A DNA stretch of 64,000 bases from Theristus sp. LFF4_11 (lineage: Eukaryota > Nematoda > Chromadorea > Monhysterida > Xyalidae). The stretch spans positions 1 through 64,000 of the forward strand of contig JASANC010005232.1 of the NCBI GenBank assembly GCA_030248135.1, in the 5' to 3' direction. The notes under the pieces are model-generated. The model ran no database searches, was not told where the DNA came from, and worked only from the letters and a program-made list of their open reading frames with translations. The stretch's first letter is position 1. The number at the start of each line of letters is the position of its first letter. A program made the translations under genes and the position numbers. Below, in pieces: positions 43,901 to 56,823 of the stretch.

Positions 43901-46900
43901 ATGAAATCAAGTATCAAGTGATTGCGGCCAAACACGCAGTGAACTGTGTTGCGCTGACGCTGAATCATGTCATTCGTGCAAATAACTATTCAAAACACCA
44001 ATTGGTCAATCAGTCGTCAATCAGTGTTTCAAATTTCAGCTCTAAACATTTCAGCTCACGCCAGTGAGAGCATTTTAGAATTGGAACCTTTTTTGGCCCA
44101 CCCTGTATTTTGTGACGATCTTAGAATTGATGACGTTTGTTTTGCGACAATGATCGAGCAGTATCATCAGCAGCAATGCCACTATCGCAGCATTTCCACG
44201 GTGGCGCCGGGCGATCACGTGCGCACGAAACTGAAGATGCAGCGAATCCTGCTGCTGGCGGCGCGATACATCCGCACGGTCGAGGCTGACTTTCATGTGC
44301 CGCGCGAGCAGCGTGCGCATGGGCAGACGTACTTTGTGCCCGCCGCGTACACGTTGACCGTGTTCTGCGAGCACACCGGCAGCACCGGCATTACGAGCGG
44401 CGTACCGTGGGTGCCGACGTCCACTGCCGCCGCCGCCGGCTCCGGCGCGAACGCGACACAGTCGAGTCAACAGTTCGACCTGATTACGCACGCCGGCGAG
44501 ACGCTGCGATCGATTCGCGAACGCGTCGCCAGGCGCATGCAGCTGGTGGTACTTTAGCGGTTTATTGATTTGCGGTTGACTTGGTGTGCGTGGGTGATGA
44601 AACAAAGCAAACTGACTGAGCTCAAACCATTCTTCGTTATGTTTTTTTTGTGTGCTGCACGCATGTGTCGATTCAGACTGACGTGCTGCGCGTCGAGCTT
44701 GAATACAACGGCAAGGAGCTCGACTACAAAGAGGATCAATTATCGTTGGGTCGCCTTGAGCTCGTGCCAACGATCGATCGTTGTTTTGTGCCGATATCAG
44801 CGAAAAAGAAACCGTTTGCGCCGATATTCACGCAAACGTTGGTGCTCACATGCGTTTATACAATTATTGTAGCAATTAATACAGTCGTTAGTGATTGCGG
44901 ACATAAACTGAAACTAAACGCGTTAGTTGCAGTTGTACCAGAATGACTGAATCAATGTTTTTTTCTCGTTAAATTCGAAACCACATTTTTACGTTCCAGG
45001 CTATTTAACCTTCTGCGTGTTTGCGCCATTTCGCAAAAACCGCACATTTTGCCCCAAAAATTGACTGAAAACAACAATAGAATTTGCAGCAACCTGCTAG
45101 ACGAGCAACTGCTTCCGTCGACTTTGATCGTCTCGCGGGTGCATGGCCAAGTATTCTCGCTTCTTTACGAGCTCGCTCAACTGGACGATCCGCCTGTCAC
45201 CAGTGCCGTGCGCGATCTACTCCTGCTAATCCCAACCGATCCGAGAGTTTTGGCCGTATGCGACGTCCTGAGAGCGCCTGCCGTGTCGACCGGACCCTCC
45301 GGCGCAGCATGCACCACCAACAACTTGTTGAACGTGCCGCCGCCTCCGGTAACGAGCCAACCACCAGCCAAAACGAACAGTTTGGAACGAAAACTGAAGC
45401 ACCTGACCTCGTCCATGTCGAACGGGCCCGTGACGACGGAGAACGGGCCACCGTCGTTGGCGGCGTCTGCTGCGCTCGGCACATGCGCTGGTGATGCGAA
45501 AGAACGCGTGCCGAAGGAAACCTCGAAAGCCAACTCGTCTTCCACTGCGTCCATGCTCAAGAGCAAGCTGAAGGGTGTGTGGTCTGTGGGTATTGGGACA
45601 GTTGTGACTCACGATTACAAAACTGACATTCTTTCACGTTTTTAGGTCATTCACCAAAGCCGTCGATGAGTGCAACAAGTGAATTCCACGTGCCACTGGA
45701 AACGCCGGTTGAGTCGGTCGCTAAACTGCTTGATACGACGTCGCCGTTTCGATTGCTCTACAATTTAGAGGTCGGTACTATCGTAAAAAAAACTCTGGTG
45801 GTGGTTTGTGTACTGTTGTGTCGTGGTCGTGCAAATCAAAAATTTCATTGATTACACTCCAACTTTCAAAGGGAAGGAAAATTTCTGGTGAAAATACGTT
45901 GAAGAATAATTCTCAAATAAATCCGGAAATGCCCATAGTCGCTGAAGTCAGTCGGAAGTGCGTTGCACCTGTTCAGGTGCTCAGCGGGCGTCTGCTGCCG
46001 ACGACGCTCGCGCACGACTCGCTGCTGGCTGCACAACGTTTCGCGAGTGCGTTCGTTGCCGCCGGCGGCCTGATGTCGCTGTTGGCCGTGCTGCAACGCG
46101 ATGCGCTGCCGGCCTCACTCGACGCCGCTAGTCGGCAGCGAATTGTGGCAATTGTGCTACAGATACTGGGGTATGCTGTGGTCGGTGGGTCAAAACAACA
46201 TACAAAAATCAGTGTTGCTTTGCGTGCTGATATTGAGCGTTCATTGCGTGCCATTGTTACGGTGCTGTTGCCATTTTTTTTGAATGGGTTACAGTCGCAC
46301 TGATAGTTCTCAAAGCGACACACTCGAGCAAGCAAAGCAACACAGCCACGGAACACTTGAGAACCAAGTCTAGGGGTCCCCTTTTCTTCAGGTACCTGCT
46401 GTGCGGTCAGTCTGAGTTGCACGAGATCGTGCAGTGCGAGCGAGAGTACGAGTGCGAGCAGCGGGCGTGTCAGGCCGGCGCGTCAACGGTGCCAGTCGGT
46501 GGCGCTGTGACGCCGACGCCGTCGCCCGTGAAAGGCGCCGCCGCCGCGTCCTCGTCAGCGTCAACGTCCATCGAGATCGCGCATTCGCTCGTCGATCGCT
46601 ACGAAGAGCTGCCGGTGCCGGTCATGGGCGTCGCCAGGTGCGTGCGCAAGCTAGGTAGTAAAGTCTCACAAAAACAATGCGATCCTCTCTCGACGCGGAC
46701 GTGCAACGTGTGTTGTCGCATGCGTGCACACATTTCAGTCAGTTGGACGAGCGCACAGCGCCACCACCGAGCACATGCCTCGGCGACGGCCCACTACTGC
46801 AGTTGTCGTCGTGCATGCAGTGCGTGCAGCGTGTGGCGTGGCTGTGTGCCGCCGGCATGCTGCGCTACTCATCCACCGCCGACCTGCGCAGTCCAGCGGC

Positions 46901-49900
46901 CGGCTCGCTCACTGACAGTCCAACGACGCCGCTCGTCAACAGTCATCGCTCACGCACCAGTGAATCGAGCACAGGTACGAGCGTTGCACAACAGAAGAAG
47001 TTCTCTGGTGTGACCGGTCTGCTGGGTGACCGGTCTGCTGGATGAATACCGCTGCCGGGCGATTTCGATTGTTGCTCTTTTTTGCGATTTCGATGCCACC
47101 GCTTTGCTGCATGTGATGTTGGCCAGACCGAAATGCAGAGAACGATCACACAGCTTGGTTGAAATTGTGCTACTCCTATCGTAAACTGAATTGTGCAGTA
47201 CTGCTATAAATTGTCGTTTGTCCTGTCAATGCAGGCAGCACCGACAGCAGTTCAACGGCAACGGCGAGTGTGCACACCGGCCAGTTGGCCGCCGCCGCCG
47301 ACGGTGCGTCCGTCGGTGTCTCGGCGCACACGGCTCTGATGCGTGCACAGTTCAGTCCGTCGCACGACGAACAACAGCTGGCCGTGCGCTGTTTCGCGCT
47401 GTTGGTCGATTGCGCCCTGGCCAACAGCGGCGGCGGACGCAAGTCGGCCGCAAGCGACCAACAAGACAACGACAACGACAACGACGAGCGTCACGACACG
47501 CCGCACTTATCGACGGCCAGCGCGACCAGTCTGGTGTTGTTCTTCAATCTGCCGTACCTGTGCGAGTTCATATTGGATCTGTTGTTTCTGACGCCGAGTG
47601 ACGTCATTCGCGACGGCTGCCTGGCGCACGTGATGCGACTCGCCGCGCACGACGATCGATCCGTGCGATTGGTGGAGACGCGCGCGCTCGCCGGCGCCAC
47701 TGCCGTGCACAGGTGAATGGGCGTCTCCGGTGTGGCCGCGAACACGCTGTGGAGTGTTGCGTTGTTGTTGTTCGGATTTTTAGGCGATGTTTTCAGCCAG
47801 GGCTAACCCAGAGAAGCGTACAGAACGCCATTGAGTAGGGCGCCGATCGAGTTTTCTCTGTCATTAAGTGCCTATACACCCCTCGGCGGGGCTCGATCCC
47901 CCGAGCGCACAGACTGTAGTCTAACGCACTACCACCAGGCCACGGCTCGTGTACTATTCCGGCCCGCGAAATTCCGGCCCGTAGAATTCCGGCCCGCTCA
48001 TTCCGGCCCGAAGAATTCCGGCCCGGAGAATTTTTGCCAGTAAGAACAATATTAAACCACACGAAGTGATTTTTGGTAAATAAATTTAAAGTGATTTTTT
48101 TATTTTTGTTTAGAACTTGCTTGCAGTGACTTGACGAAACCGCAAACAGCGAACTTCATGTATTGTTGTAGGTTCCTAATCCTAAGCCAAGCCTTTTTGA
48201 TAAAGTAAAAGGGTCACAAATCCTGTTCATGATAAAAAAATTTAAAAATTTAGTTGTAGTTTCTTTTTTCCAAAAGGTTTCACTTTCCAAAAAAAGCAAA
48301 CAGGACGAACATCATTGAAAATACACTGTAACATGTGAACATCGATATTTTTATTTTATTATTTCATTACCAAAATCACTTCGTGTGGTTTAATATTGTT
48401 CGTGCTGGCGAAAATTCTCCGGGCCGGAATTCTCCGGGCCGGAATTCTTCGGGCCGGAATTCTTCGGGCCGGAATGAGCGGGCCGGAATTAGCGGGCCGG
48501 AATTGTACCCCCCCGCCAGGCCACGAGGGTGACAATGCAATTCGGTCGCACATGCTGAGCGGACAACTTGTTCGACGGTCGATTTGTGTGCTGCAACTTA
48601 GAATTGCCAACGTGACTCGGTCGTGCCACAGAGATTCGGTTCATTTTCCAGCGATTCAGAATTCATCCCGCCACGTGATCCTAAAACTTCTTGTTATGAA
48701 AATGCGTTGAATGAGTCGTATAATCATGAAACAGACCGGCGACTGTGACTGCCCGGCATTTACGATTTGCTCCAGCAGATATATTGTTTGTGTTCAGCGT
48801 CAGCTCTGACAACGGTTCACCGGTGTGCAACAATGGCGCTGGCGCACTGGCGAGCATGGCACGGTGGACAACAGCGCCTGCGACGGATGGCGCGTCTCGC
48901 TCACCGACGCAGATTCTGCTAGACATGGTGACCAGCTGTCGCCTGCCGTTCTGGTACACCACGTCGCAAGTGCGCGGCTGGTCGCGGCGTATGGTGGCGC
49001 AGTGCTCGCAGTACTTCGACCTGCGATGTCGTCTCGTGAAAAAGTTGACCGCGGTACGGTGCTAGAGCAGTTGCTCGCTGGTGTGAACCGAAAACGAAAT
49101 TTAAGACGAATCCATTTACCCAGCACCATCCACAGAGATTGGTAGCGTCTGTTTTTTTTTTTTAGCAAAATCTCTGCGGACGCTACAGAAATGACTCGTT
49201 GTGGTTGTGTTTTCATTGCGGCCACAGCGGAACGATGCTGCAAACCAAACCGGCGTCACCACGGCTGGCATGCGAGCGGCGTTGCGCGTTCGACCGACGA
49301 CGCTCGCTCCGCAACCTCGTTCACTTCGCGCACCTGATCCACCATCACCGGCAACCGCTCAACGTTTGTTTACAGGCAGAACGCGGCCGCCTGTCGCCGC
49401 CGTTGGTCGAGTTGGTGCACGATGAGACGCAGTGGCTGTTGAACTTCAGCGGCGGCACCGACCGCGAGACGGCCGCTGCCGACGACGTGCTGCTCACCGG
49501 GCACATGCGCCTGCTCTGCGCGCTGCTCAGCTTCGTGCACGCGAACGAACGCAGCAACGTTGGCGCGCAACTGGTCGGTGGTGCAACACTGCCATACAGT
49601 ATGGCCGAATAAATAAGGCAAATCAGGCAGTCTCATTCAATGGGAGATTAGTCGCAGACTAGCAGTTGCCTTTCTCAATAATGCTAAGATGTTCGCCAAT
49701 TTAGTGTGCAATATATAAAGAATGGACAGAATAGCAGGAATGACCAATTTATTTTAAAGATGTCAAAATTAAATTGACACAGAATTGGGTCTCTGAACGT
49801 CCTTTTTTTATTCAAATTTCGCCCGCTCCTTGCACCCTGAAAAAAGCTGTCATGTTTAATCGGCCATACCGTAGATGCCTGTCACGTGCACTGATCACGG

Positions 49901-52900
49901 AGCACATTGATTCATTGTATTCTGCGAAACGTGGCAGAATGAGCCAAAACTGCATGATAAAGGGTGTAACGCGCAGACAGACCCGACGTCCGGTCTCGTG
50001 TGATTGCATAGTACCGTTCATACCTGACGTACGTCTGCATACGTCATGTATGAACGGGCCTTTAACGTTTCCAGACGAAACCTCTGATCACGGAGTACCT
50101 GTTCCCGGCATCGCCGCTGATTGCAAGCGCCACTGCCAGCGCGGCGCTCTCAGCCGAGGATGTGAAGAAAATACGAAAGGCGAACTTTCGTGACCGGTTT
50201 GTGTGTTTTTTTCTGATACGATAAAATTCTGTTTGTCTTTCTGCTCGTTCATCGCCGAAAAAAAAACGCTCGCGTTCAGTTTCCAAAGTGGCACCGGCCG
50301 CGATGCCGCGTACGAGCTGCTGCTGGCGTTGTGCAAGGACGTGCCGGAGAACTTTCTGAAGTGTGCCGAGTTGCTCACGGAGCTGCACCATAAATACGAG
50401 CCCGACATTGCGAAAACCTGGGATGTACGTGTCTCTGCACCATCACAGTTCACGTGAATTAATCACAGTAAACCTTTCAATTTTTATGACACTTTTCTGG
50501 AGTTGGCGCCGCCAGAGTCTCCATTTCAGCACCAACCGCTCGTTGAGCGTCGCGCCGACTGTGGCTATGTGGGACTGAAGAATGCTGGCGCAACGTGTTA
50601 CATGAACTCCGTGCTGCAGCAATTGTTCATGCAGCCTGGCTTGCCGGAGGCGTTGCTCGCTGTGGATGTGGATGATCAAAAGGATGGGTGAGTGCTTGTG
50701 AGCACTGTATTGTGTTGTTTACCGGCACTGCTGATGACAACACACAGTGCAGCGCTTTGTTCCAAATTTTGTGCGTCTTGTGCTCAGGTCGAAACGCCAT
50801 GTTTTGTTGGTTTTTTTCATTTGGTTAGATTTGCTGCTTCTCAAAGCACGCACAGCAGTAGCGCATCAGGCAACCGATCACCCAATCAACAGCGCTCTTT
50901 CCAGTGCGTTACACGAGCTGCAGCGTCTGTTCGCCCACCTGCGCGAGTCGCACAAGCAATACTACACGCCGCGTCGATTCTGGGAGACGTTCAAGTTGTG
51001 GGGCGAGAACATCAATCCTCGCGAACAGCACGACGCGTTTGAGTTCTTCACGTGCCTCGTCGACCAAGTCGACACTGAGCTCAAGGTTTCGTCGGCCTGT
51101 TTTGGTTGTTCGTTTCGTTTTGCACTAGTTCTGCTGTCCATGTTGCTTATCATGCGGATGCGCGAGCGAGCGAAGCGAGCGGACAGCGCATCACGCATTA
51201 TATGGTGTCATCATATGGTTGATTCCATTTCAGAAACATGGCCACGAAGAATTGTTCAAGCAACGTTATCAGGGCGTTTTCTCCGACCAAAAGATTTGCC
51301 ACGGATGTCCGCATAGGTGTGTTGATATTATGCGATTGGTTTTGTTATTTTGTTATTCTCAGTATGATGTGCTTTGATGTCTTGCTTTTCAGTTACGAAC
51401 GTCAAGAAGCCTTTTATGCCATCAATCTGCCGCTGCGCGCTCACGGACTGGAGGAAAGTCTGAAGCAATTCGTCAAGGGTGAAATACTCGAGGGCGACAA
51501 CGCGTATCACTGTGAAAAGTGCAACGAAAAGGTTGCCTGGCGGCAGTTTGTTGTCGCAACTGTTCATCATTTTGAAATATAATGTACTAACTACTAATAC
51601 TGGTAAACATGATGCAGCGAACCACGTTGAAACGTCTTTGTATCAAAACAATGCCACCGGTGCTCGTGATTCAACTGAAACGATTCGACTACGACTGGGA
51701 AGAGAATCGAGCGCTGAAATTCAACGATCATTTTCAGGTTCGCTTCGGTGGTTTCACTGTTGTCCGCTTTTTTTTATATCCGCAGTTTACTGATTATAAT
51801 TGTGCGTGTTGTCAGTTTCCACTGCAACTGAACGTGTTTCCCTACACGGCCGTCGGCGTGTCGATGGCGCGCAACAAGTCGTCGGATGATGTGTTTGAAA
51901 TTTCCGGTAAATTTTAATTGTTGGTTGGTGGAAAGTTTGCTCTCAATTCAGACTTTGAACGCTTGTTCTGAAACTCAAAACTGACAAACTTGAGTGCGTG
52001 AGTGAAGTTGAGCGCCACGCCAGGTACGAGTGCGAACGTGTCTGCTGGCATTGACGTCACGCCAACGCCACTTGTCGCCTCATACAGCAGCAGCAGCTTT
52101 CTCGCCACCAGTCCACCGATCACACCGAGCAGTCCTGCGTTGAAGCAGATGGCATTGAACGCTGAACAATTGCACAGAACCGTTAGTTGCTTTTTTGTTG
52201 TAAGATTATTGCTCAGAGTCGACAATTGTGTGATAAATGTCTGTCGCGAACTTTTTCCAGAACAAATACGAGCTTGTCGGTGTTGTGGTGCACAGTGGTC
52301 AGGCAAACGCGGGTCATTATTATGCGTTCGTGAAAGAGCGGCGGTTCGTTGATTTGTTGTTGACAACTGCTGGCATCTATTGCTGCACCTGCTTAGTGCT
52401 TTCGACTGGTGTCGTGCCTCTTTTGCAGCGATGTGTTCAGTCCGAATTACGGCAAATGGTTCAAGTTCAACGACACGGGAGTCGAAGAGGTGAAGCTGGA
52501 TGCGCATTTCATCGAGACCGAATGGTTCGGCGGGCGATATCGATCGGAACGAGGTGCAGTGCTGCATTTGTAACATCTCTGCCGGTTGGATTTGATAAAG
52601 GACAGCACTTGGGCTGTATTTGAATTCAAAGAAGTAAAACAAAATTCCGCCATATCTGCATTGGAACGCTGGAACTGCGCAGCTAGTTTTTGACAACATT
52701 TCCTAAAAACCCAATCTCTAATCTTCCAGCAACAGCGCCATTCGACGACCGTGAACGTGAACGATACTGGAACGCCTATCTGCTGTTTTATGCGCCAATC
52801 GACGGCAACACGCAACGCGGCGAACCGGGCCGATACACCACGGGCGATACAGTGCAACCAACGAATCAACCAACTGTCGTTGGTCTGCCCCCGAATCCAC

Positions 52901-55900
52901 TGGCCGCCGGTGCAGACAGGCCCGAGAAGCGAACGTTTGGCGATCGAATTGGTGAGCGAAGCGTGCACGATTGCATGGACGGGGGGGGGTGAGCTGTACT
53001 TGCACTTGTACAATGGGAGTGGCACCCATTGCCAATTGTGAACGTGCAAACGCACAAAACATTGGCATGATTTGAACATGAAAACAAAACGCTACTTGCA
53101 CACGACCGGGAGGACAGGCTGGTTACCACTGGCCAACCTCGCCTGGTATCTTGCATTTCACAATGTTGACCGGTGCCAGGACGGCATGCCGGTGCTGGTG
53201 GTGCACGTCGCACGTTGCTGCTGCCAGCGGCCCGCTCACTGAGTCTCTCTGTCACTTGCTCAACACCGCCCGTCGCCGAAGATCACGAATCGACCGGCTT
53301 GAAATTCGCGCGCGATTGCAATGGGTGGGTGGTTTTTGCAGCTGATTAGTCTTGCCGGCAGTGTGCAGACAGAATGTTTGAATGTGGAAAACTTGCGACG
53401 TTTGTTGTATGTTCGTAAAATGTCTACTTTAAATGGCTTTAAATAAACAATCAGCGCGTCGCTTCAGCTCCCCTGGCACAGTGACTCAACCACCGACCGG
53501 CGTTGCGGCCGCATTGGCGCCGCCGTGCATGGCCGCCGGCAGCACTGCTGTGCGCGAACAGCAACGACGACGCGACAGTTTCAGCGAACTCTCGGCCTTG
53601 GTCGAACAGGGTGAACGACAGAAATTGTTCCGATTCGACTCGCAAACAATACCAACTGCTCTGGTGGAAGAGGTCCGTTGAATTGTGATCTGATTGGTAT
53701 GCTTATTATTATTTATTATCATATTTGCTTGCATACCGACGGGATCGATTGGATTCGATATTCGATGGGTATGGTGTATCTGAACGGCTCGCCCGCTCCT
53801 ATCAGAAACGACAATAAAAAAACACTGCAGGTACGCGAAGAGAATCTGCGGTTCGCACGCGACCGTGCGATCTACTGCCACGAGTATTTCCAGTTGATCA
53901 GCAAACTCGTCGACAAGGCGTCACAGCAAATCGAGACGCTCAAACGCCAGCAAACGTACGATCGGCTTCGATCGGCAGAGTCGACGAGCACCGACAACAG
54001 CACCGACACCAGCGGCGCCGCGATTTCACCATCCACCAGTCCAGTGAAGGTCTGCCGCGATCGAACGCGTTCGTGATCGTCAATGAACATTTAGCAGGCT
54101 GCAGATTGCAAAGTTTTTTTGCTCAACTCACAAAAGCTTATGGCAAACAGAGGAACTAGTTCCGTGGTATGTGACGTTCGTTGCAGACGCGTCCGCGCGT
54201 TGTGGCCGTGCTGGAGCTGTCGGTGCAGCTGGCGCGTTTCGCGGTGACATTCGCGCTGGCGGTCGCGTGGCACACACGCCGCTCGCTGCGCGGCACCGCC
54301 GCCACGTTGAGCGTGCGCATCGAGCGTCTGCTGCGAGAGTCGCGCGCCGCCGCCGAGTGGTTCCTCGGGCATCTCGCGACGCCCGTCGGCAGCAAGTGCA
54401 CCGAGAGTTTTCTGTTCGACTGCGACGTCGGCGAGGTGCGTCGCTCGTTCGGTCAGATTCTGTTGCGCGCGCTGCAGACGTCTGTGGACGGGCGCACGGA
54501 GATCGCCGGCGGCACCGACCAGATCGTGCGTCACTTGCTGGCGCTCGTCGGCACCGAGGCGACCACGCAGTCGCAGCACTGCCACGAGTTCTTCCGGCTG
54601 CTCTTGGAGTGAGTCGGCTGGCATTGGCAGTACGCGGCACATGCAATTTGTTGCAACGAACCATGTGCTCTCTTAGCTGTTTATGACCGGTTGAGGCAAA
54701 CTATTGAAGGTTGAATCTGGCGCTCTGATCGGCCGCATCGAACGTGTAGCGCCAATCAGTGAGCCTACTTCAATTCAAGACAATTTGTGAGCGGCATCTA
54801 GTATTTATAAGTGCCAGTTTGCGTGCAAATGTTGAAGCGAATGTCCAGTCAGGTGGCGTCTGCATTGTTGTTGCAGTTACTGCGGCGAGTCGCTGGTGAC
54901 CTGTGCACATCTGATGCATCTCGGCGCCATGCGTACTCTGTTGCGCTACATGACCGAAGAGCCGACGAGCGTCAGCGTTTCATCGCCGACGCTCGAACTG
55001 AGACGCCGCTGGGGCCCGGCGAAGGCGCGCGAGCTCGGCGCTGTGTACAACACGATGGCCACGTTGATTCTGTTCTCGGACTTGCGACCGTACGCCACGG
55101 TGGAGAAGGCGGCCGACACGATGACGCCGACGCAGCAACGGCCGATTGCGCTGAACGACGCAAGGTGGACGTGTCAGCGCAAGTATTTCGGTCGGTGCTG
55201 TGCTGTGCGTGTTGCACATGGATGGGGACGATGTATTGTGAATTTATTCAAACGTGTCCGGACTAAAATGACGTCATTTGCTTTAAAAACGCCCGTTTGT
55301 CACAGTGCAGGCACTGAAATGTCAGTTTGGTGTGACTGATTCGATATTCACCATTTGTTTGCGGGTAGAAATCGGCTGAACGGAAAGTCTGGTTTGCTGT
55401 GAACGGCAAGCGCATGTTTGGCGGCACATGACGTCATTTCAGTGGGACACGTTTAAAAAATAGGTCGTACTTGGCCTCAAGTATCCTTGATGAAAAACTA
55501 TCTGGCAGAAGCGCCTATCTGCACCCATGTTAGCCGAGCACTGTATAGCTGCCAAAATTGACACTCTATGACTTATTCGCAATTTGTGCTGCTCTGCGGC
55601 GCAGGTGTGCTGAAGTGCTCGGCAGACGTGTACGAAGTGATCTACGGTGACCTGATGCACGGATTCATCGCGGAGCTGCTGTGGGCGCTGCAGCACGTCG
55701 CCGACACCAACTGGCATTTGTCCGAGTGCTGTCTGCATGCTGCGTACCGTCACAAGCCGTTCTCGACGGCGCTCATTCACCAGTTGCTCAATGCGGTCGC
55801 CGTCGTCAACCCGGTCGCCAAGGTGCTCAGTCTCATCGGACACGTCATCGCGTCGTTGCCGGTCGGTTGTCGCATGATGGAAGCTGATTGGCTGCCAGGT

Positions 55901-56783
55901 GTCGTGTGATTCATTCTGGCAGCACAGTGCAACCAATCAGCGGCGTGTCACATTTTCATGGTTGAAAATGGGTAGTTGATAAACGTGCGAAACAGTTTTT
56001 TTTGGTATTAAAAAATTGACTCACCAGTCGTGCGGCCATTGCTGCCTTGGTAATTCTTCAATTATGTTTTTTTAGGATATCGTGGTGCTGGGTCTGAACT
56101 TTTGCTCTTTCGTTCTGATCAAGCCACGAATATTCAGTGAGCTCATTTTTCATACGTTCTTGCATTTTTTTTCAGGACGAGCTCGATGCATACCGAATTG
56201 CGCTGATCCTCGACGGAGTGGAGCAATCAGCGTTGGAACCAAATCGCCGTGGCCCACGTGGTCTGCTTGGTCTCGTTCAGGATATTCACGAGAGGGACAG
56301 TAAACGGTGCTATGCGATAGTGAAGTTGTTGACGTTGAAGATGGAGGGTGGACGAAATCAGACGTTCATGGACGCCATTGAGGCGCGCCGTGACGCCGTC
56401 GAGTTCGGCGTGAAATGGCTGAAATCGAAAATGCACAGTGAGCATGCCGAAAACGCGGGTCAGTTGATTTAGCGTTTTTTTAGAAAGAGTTTAGCTGTTT
56501 CAAAGATCCGTCAAATGACTTTTCGGTTGCATTTGAATTGAGGTTATTTGTCGGATCTTTCGCTTTGCGTTTGTCATCGCACTGAATTGATTGGTGAGAA
56601 GCTGTGACTCTGTTGTTCGTTTTTCAGAAGCAACAACAACAACGAGTGGCGCCGCCAACGACTGGGACGACCTTGCGTTCTCGCAGCAGCCTGCGGCCAC
56701 CGCGGACACGTCGGATGACGCACGCGCACCGCCGCGCACGAACGCCGCCGCATTGCAGGCGTCCAGCAAGCACACGCCGGATC

Positions 56784-56823
<40 letters not shown>

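Larger units (their letters stand above)
37929..50424 (+). other. USP24 exon map, UBA and N-terminal half
   Basis: Exons: 37929-37997, 38144-38261, 38528-38679, 38867-38922, 39010-39240, 39364-39541, 39777-39917, 40133-40300, 40381-40498, 40620-40761, 40831-40900, 40986-41085, 41160-41260, 41348-41419, 41543-41722, 42140-42380, 42650-42765, 42840-42917, 43037-43169, 43251-43336, 43537-43836, 44162-44545, 44677-44837, 45090-45574, 45646-45770, 45977-46170, 46392-46637, 46739-46974, 47235-47712, 48798-49053, 49376-49573, 50075-50196, 50280-50424. Exons 1-2 encode the UBA (ITAMGF, split by an intron, then AKNDINEAV). The exon at 44162-44545 or its 3-base-longer form (44159) cannot be separated. 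A ubiquitin-like segment ([18 protein letters not shown]) starts at 44677. Confidence 0.8.

Noticed and set aside
46638..46738. Read-through of USP24 exon 46392-46637 (open for a further 370 bases)
   Set aside because: The GTGCGT donor and TTTCAG acceptor give a 101-base intron that restores the frame matching USP24 ([13 protein letters not shown] region). The read-through frame is Cys/His/Arg-rich and has no similarity.
49199..49375. Upstream extension of USP24 exon 49376-49573
   Set aside because: The frame is open, but a TTTACAG acceptor at 49375 joins in phase with the previous exon and matches USP24. The upstream text does not resemble the family.
54091..54664. Long minus-strand open frames opposite USP24 (also 43208-43864, 44075-44770, 60049-60480, 61013-61395)
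   Set aside because: They mirror GC-rich coding exons whose third-position bias removes stops on the other strand. They are Arg/Ala-rich, with no domains and no splice structure.
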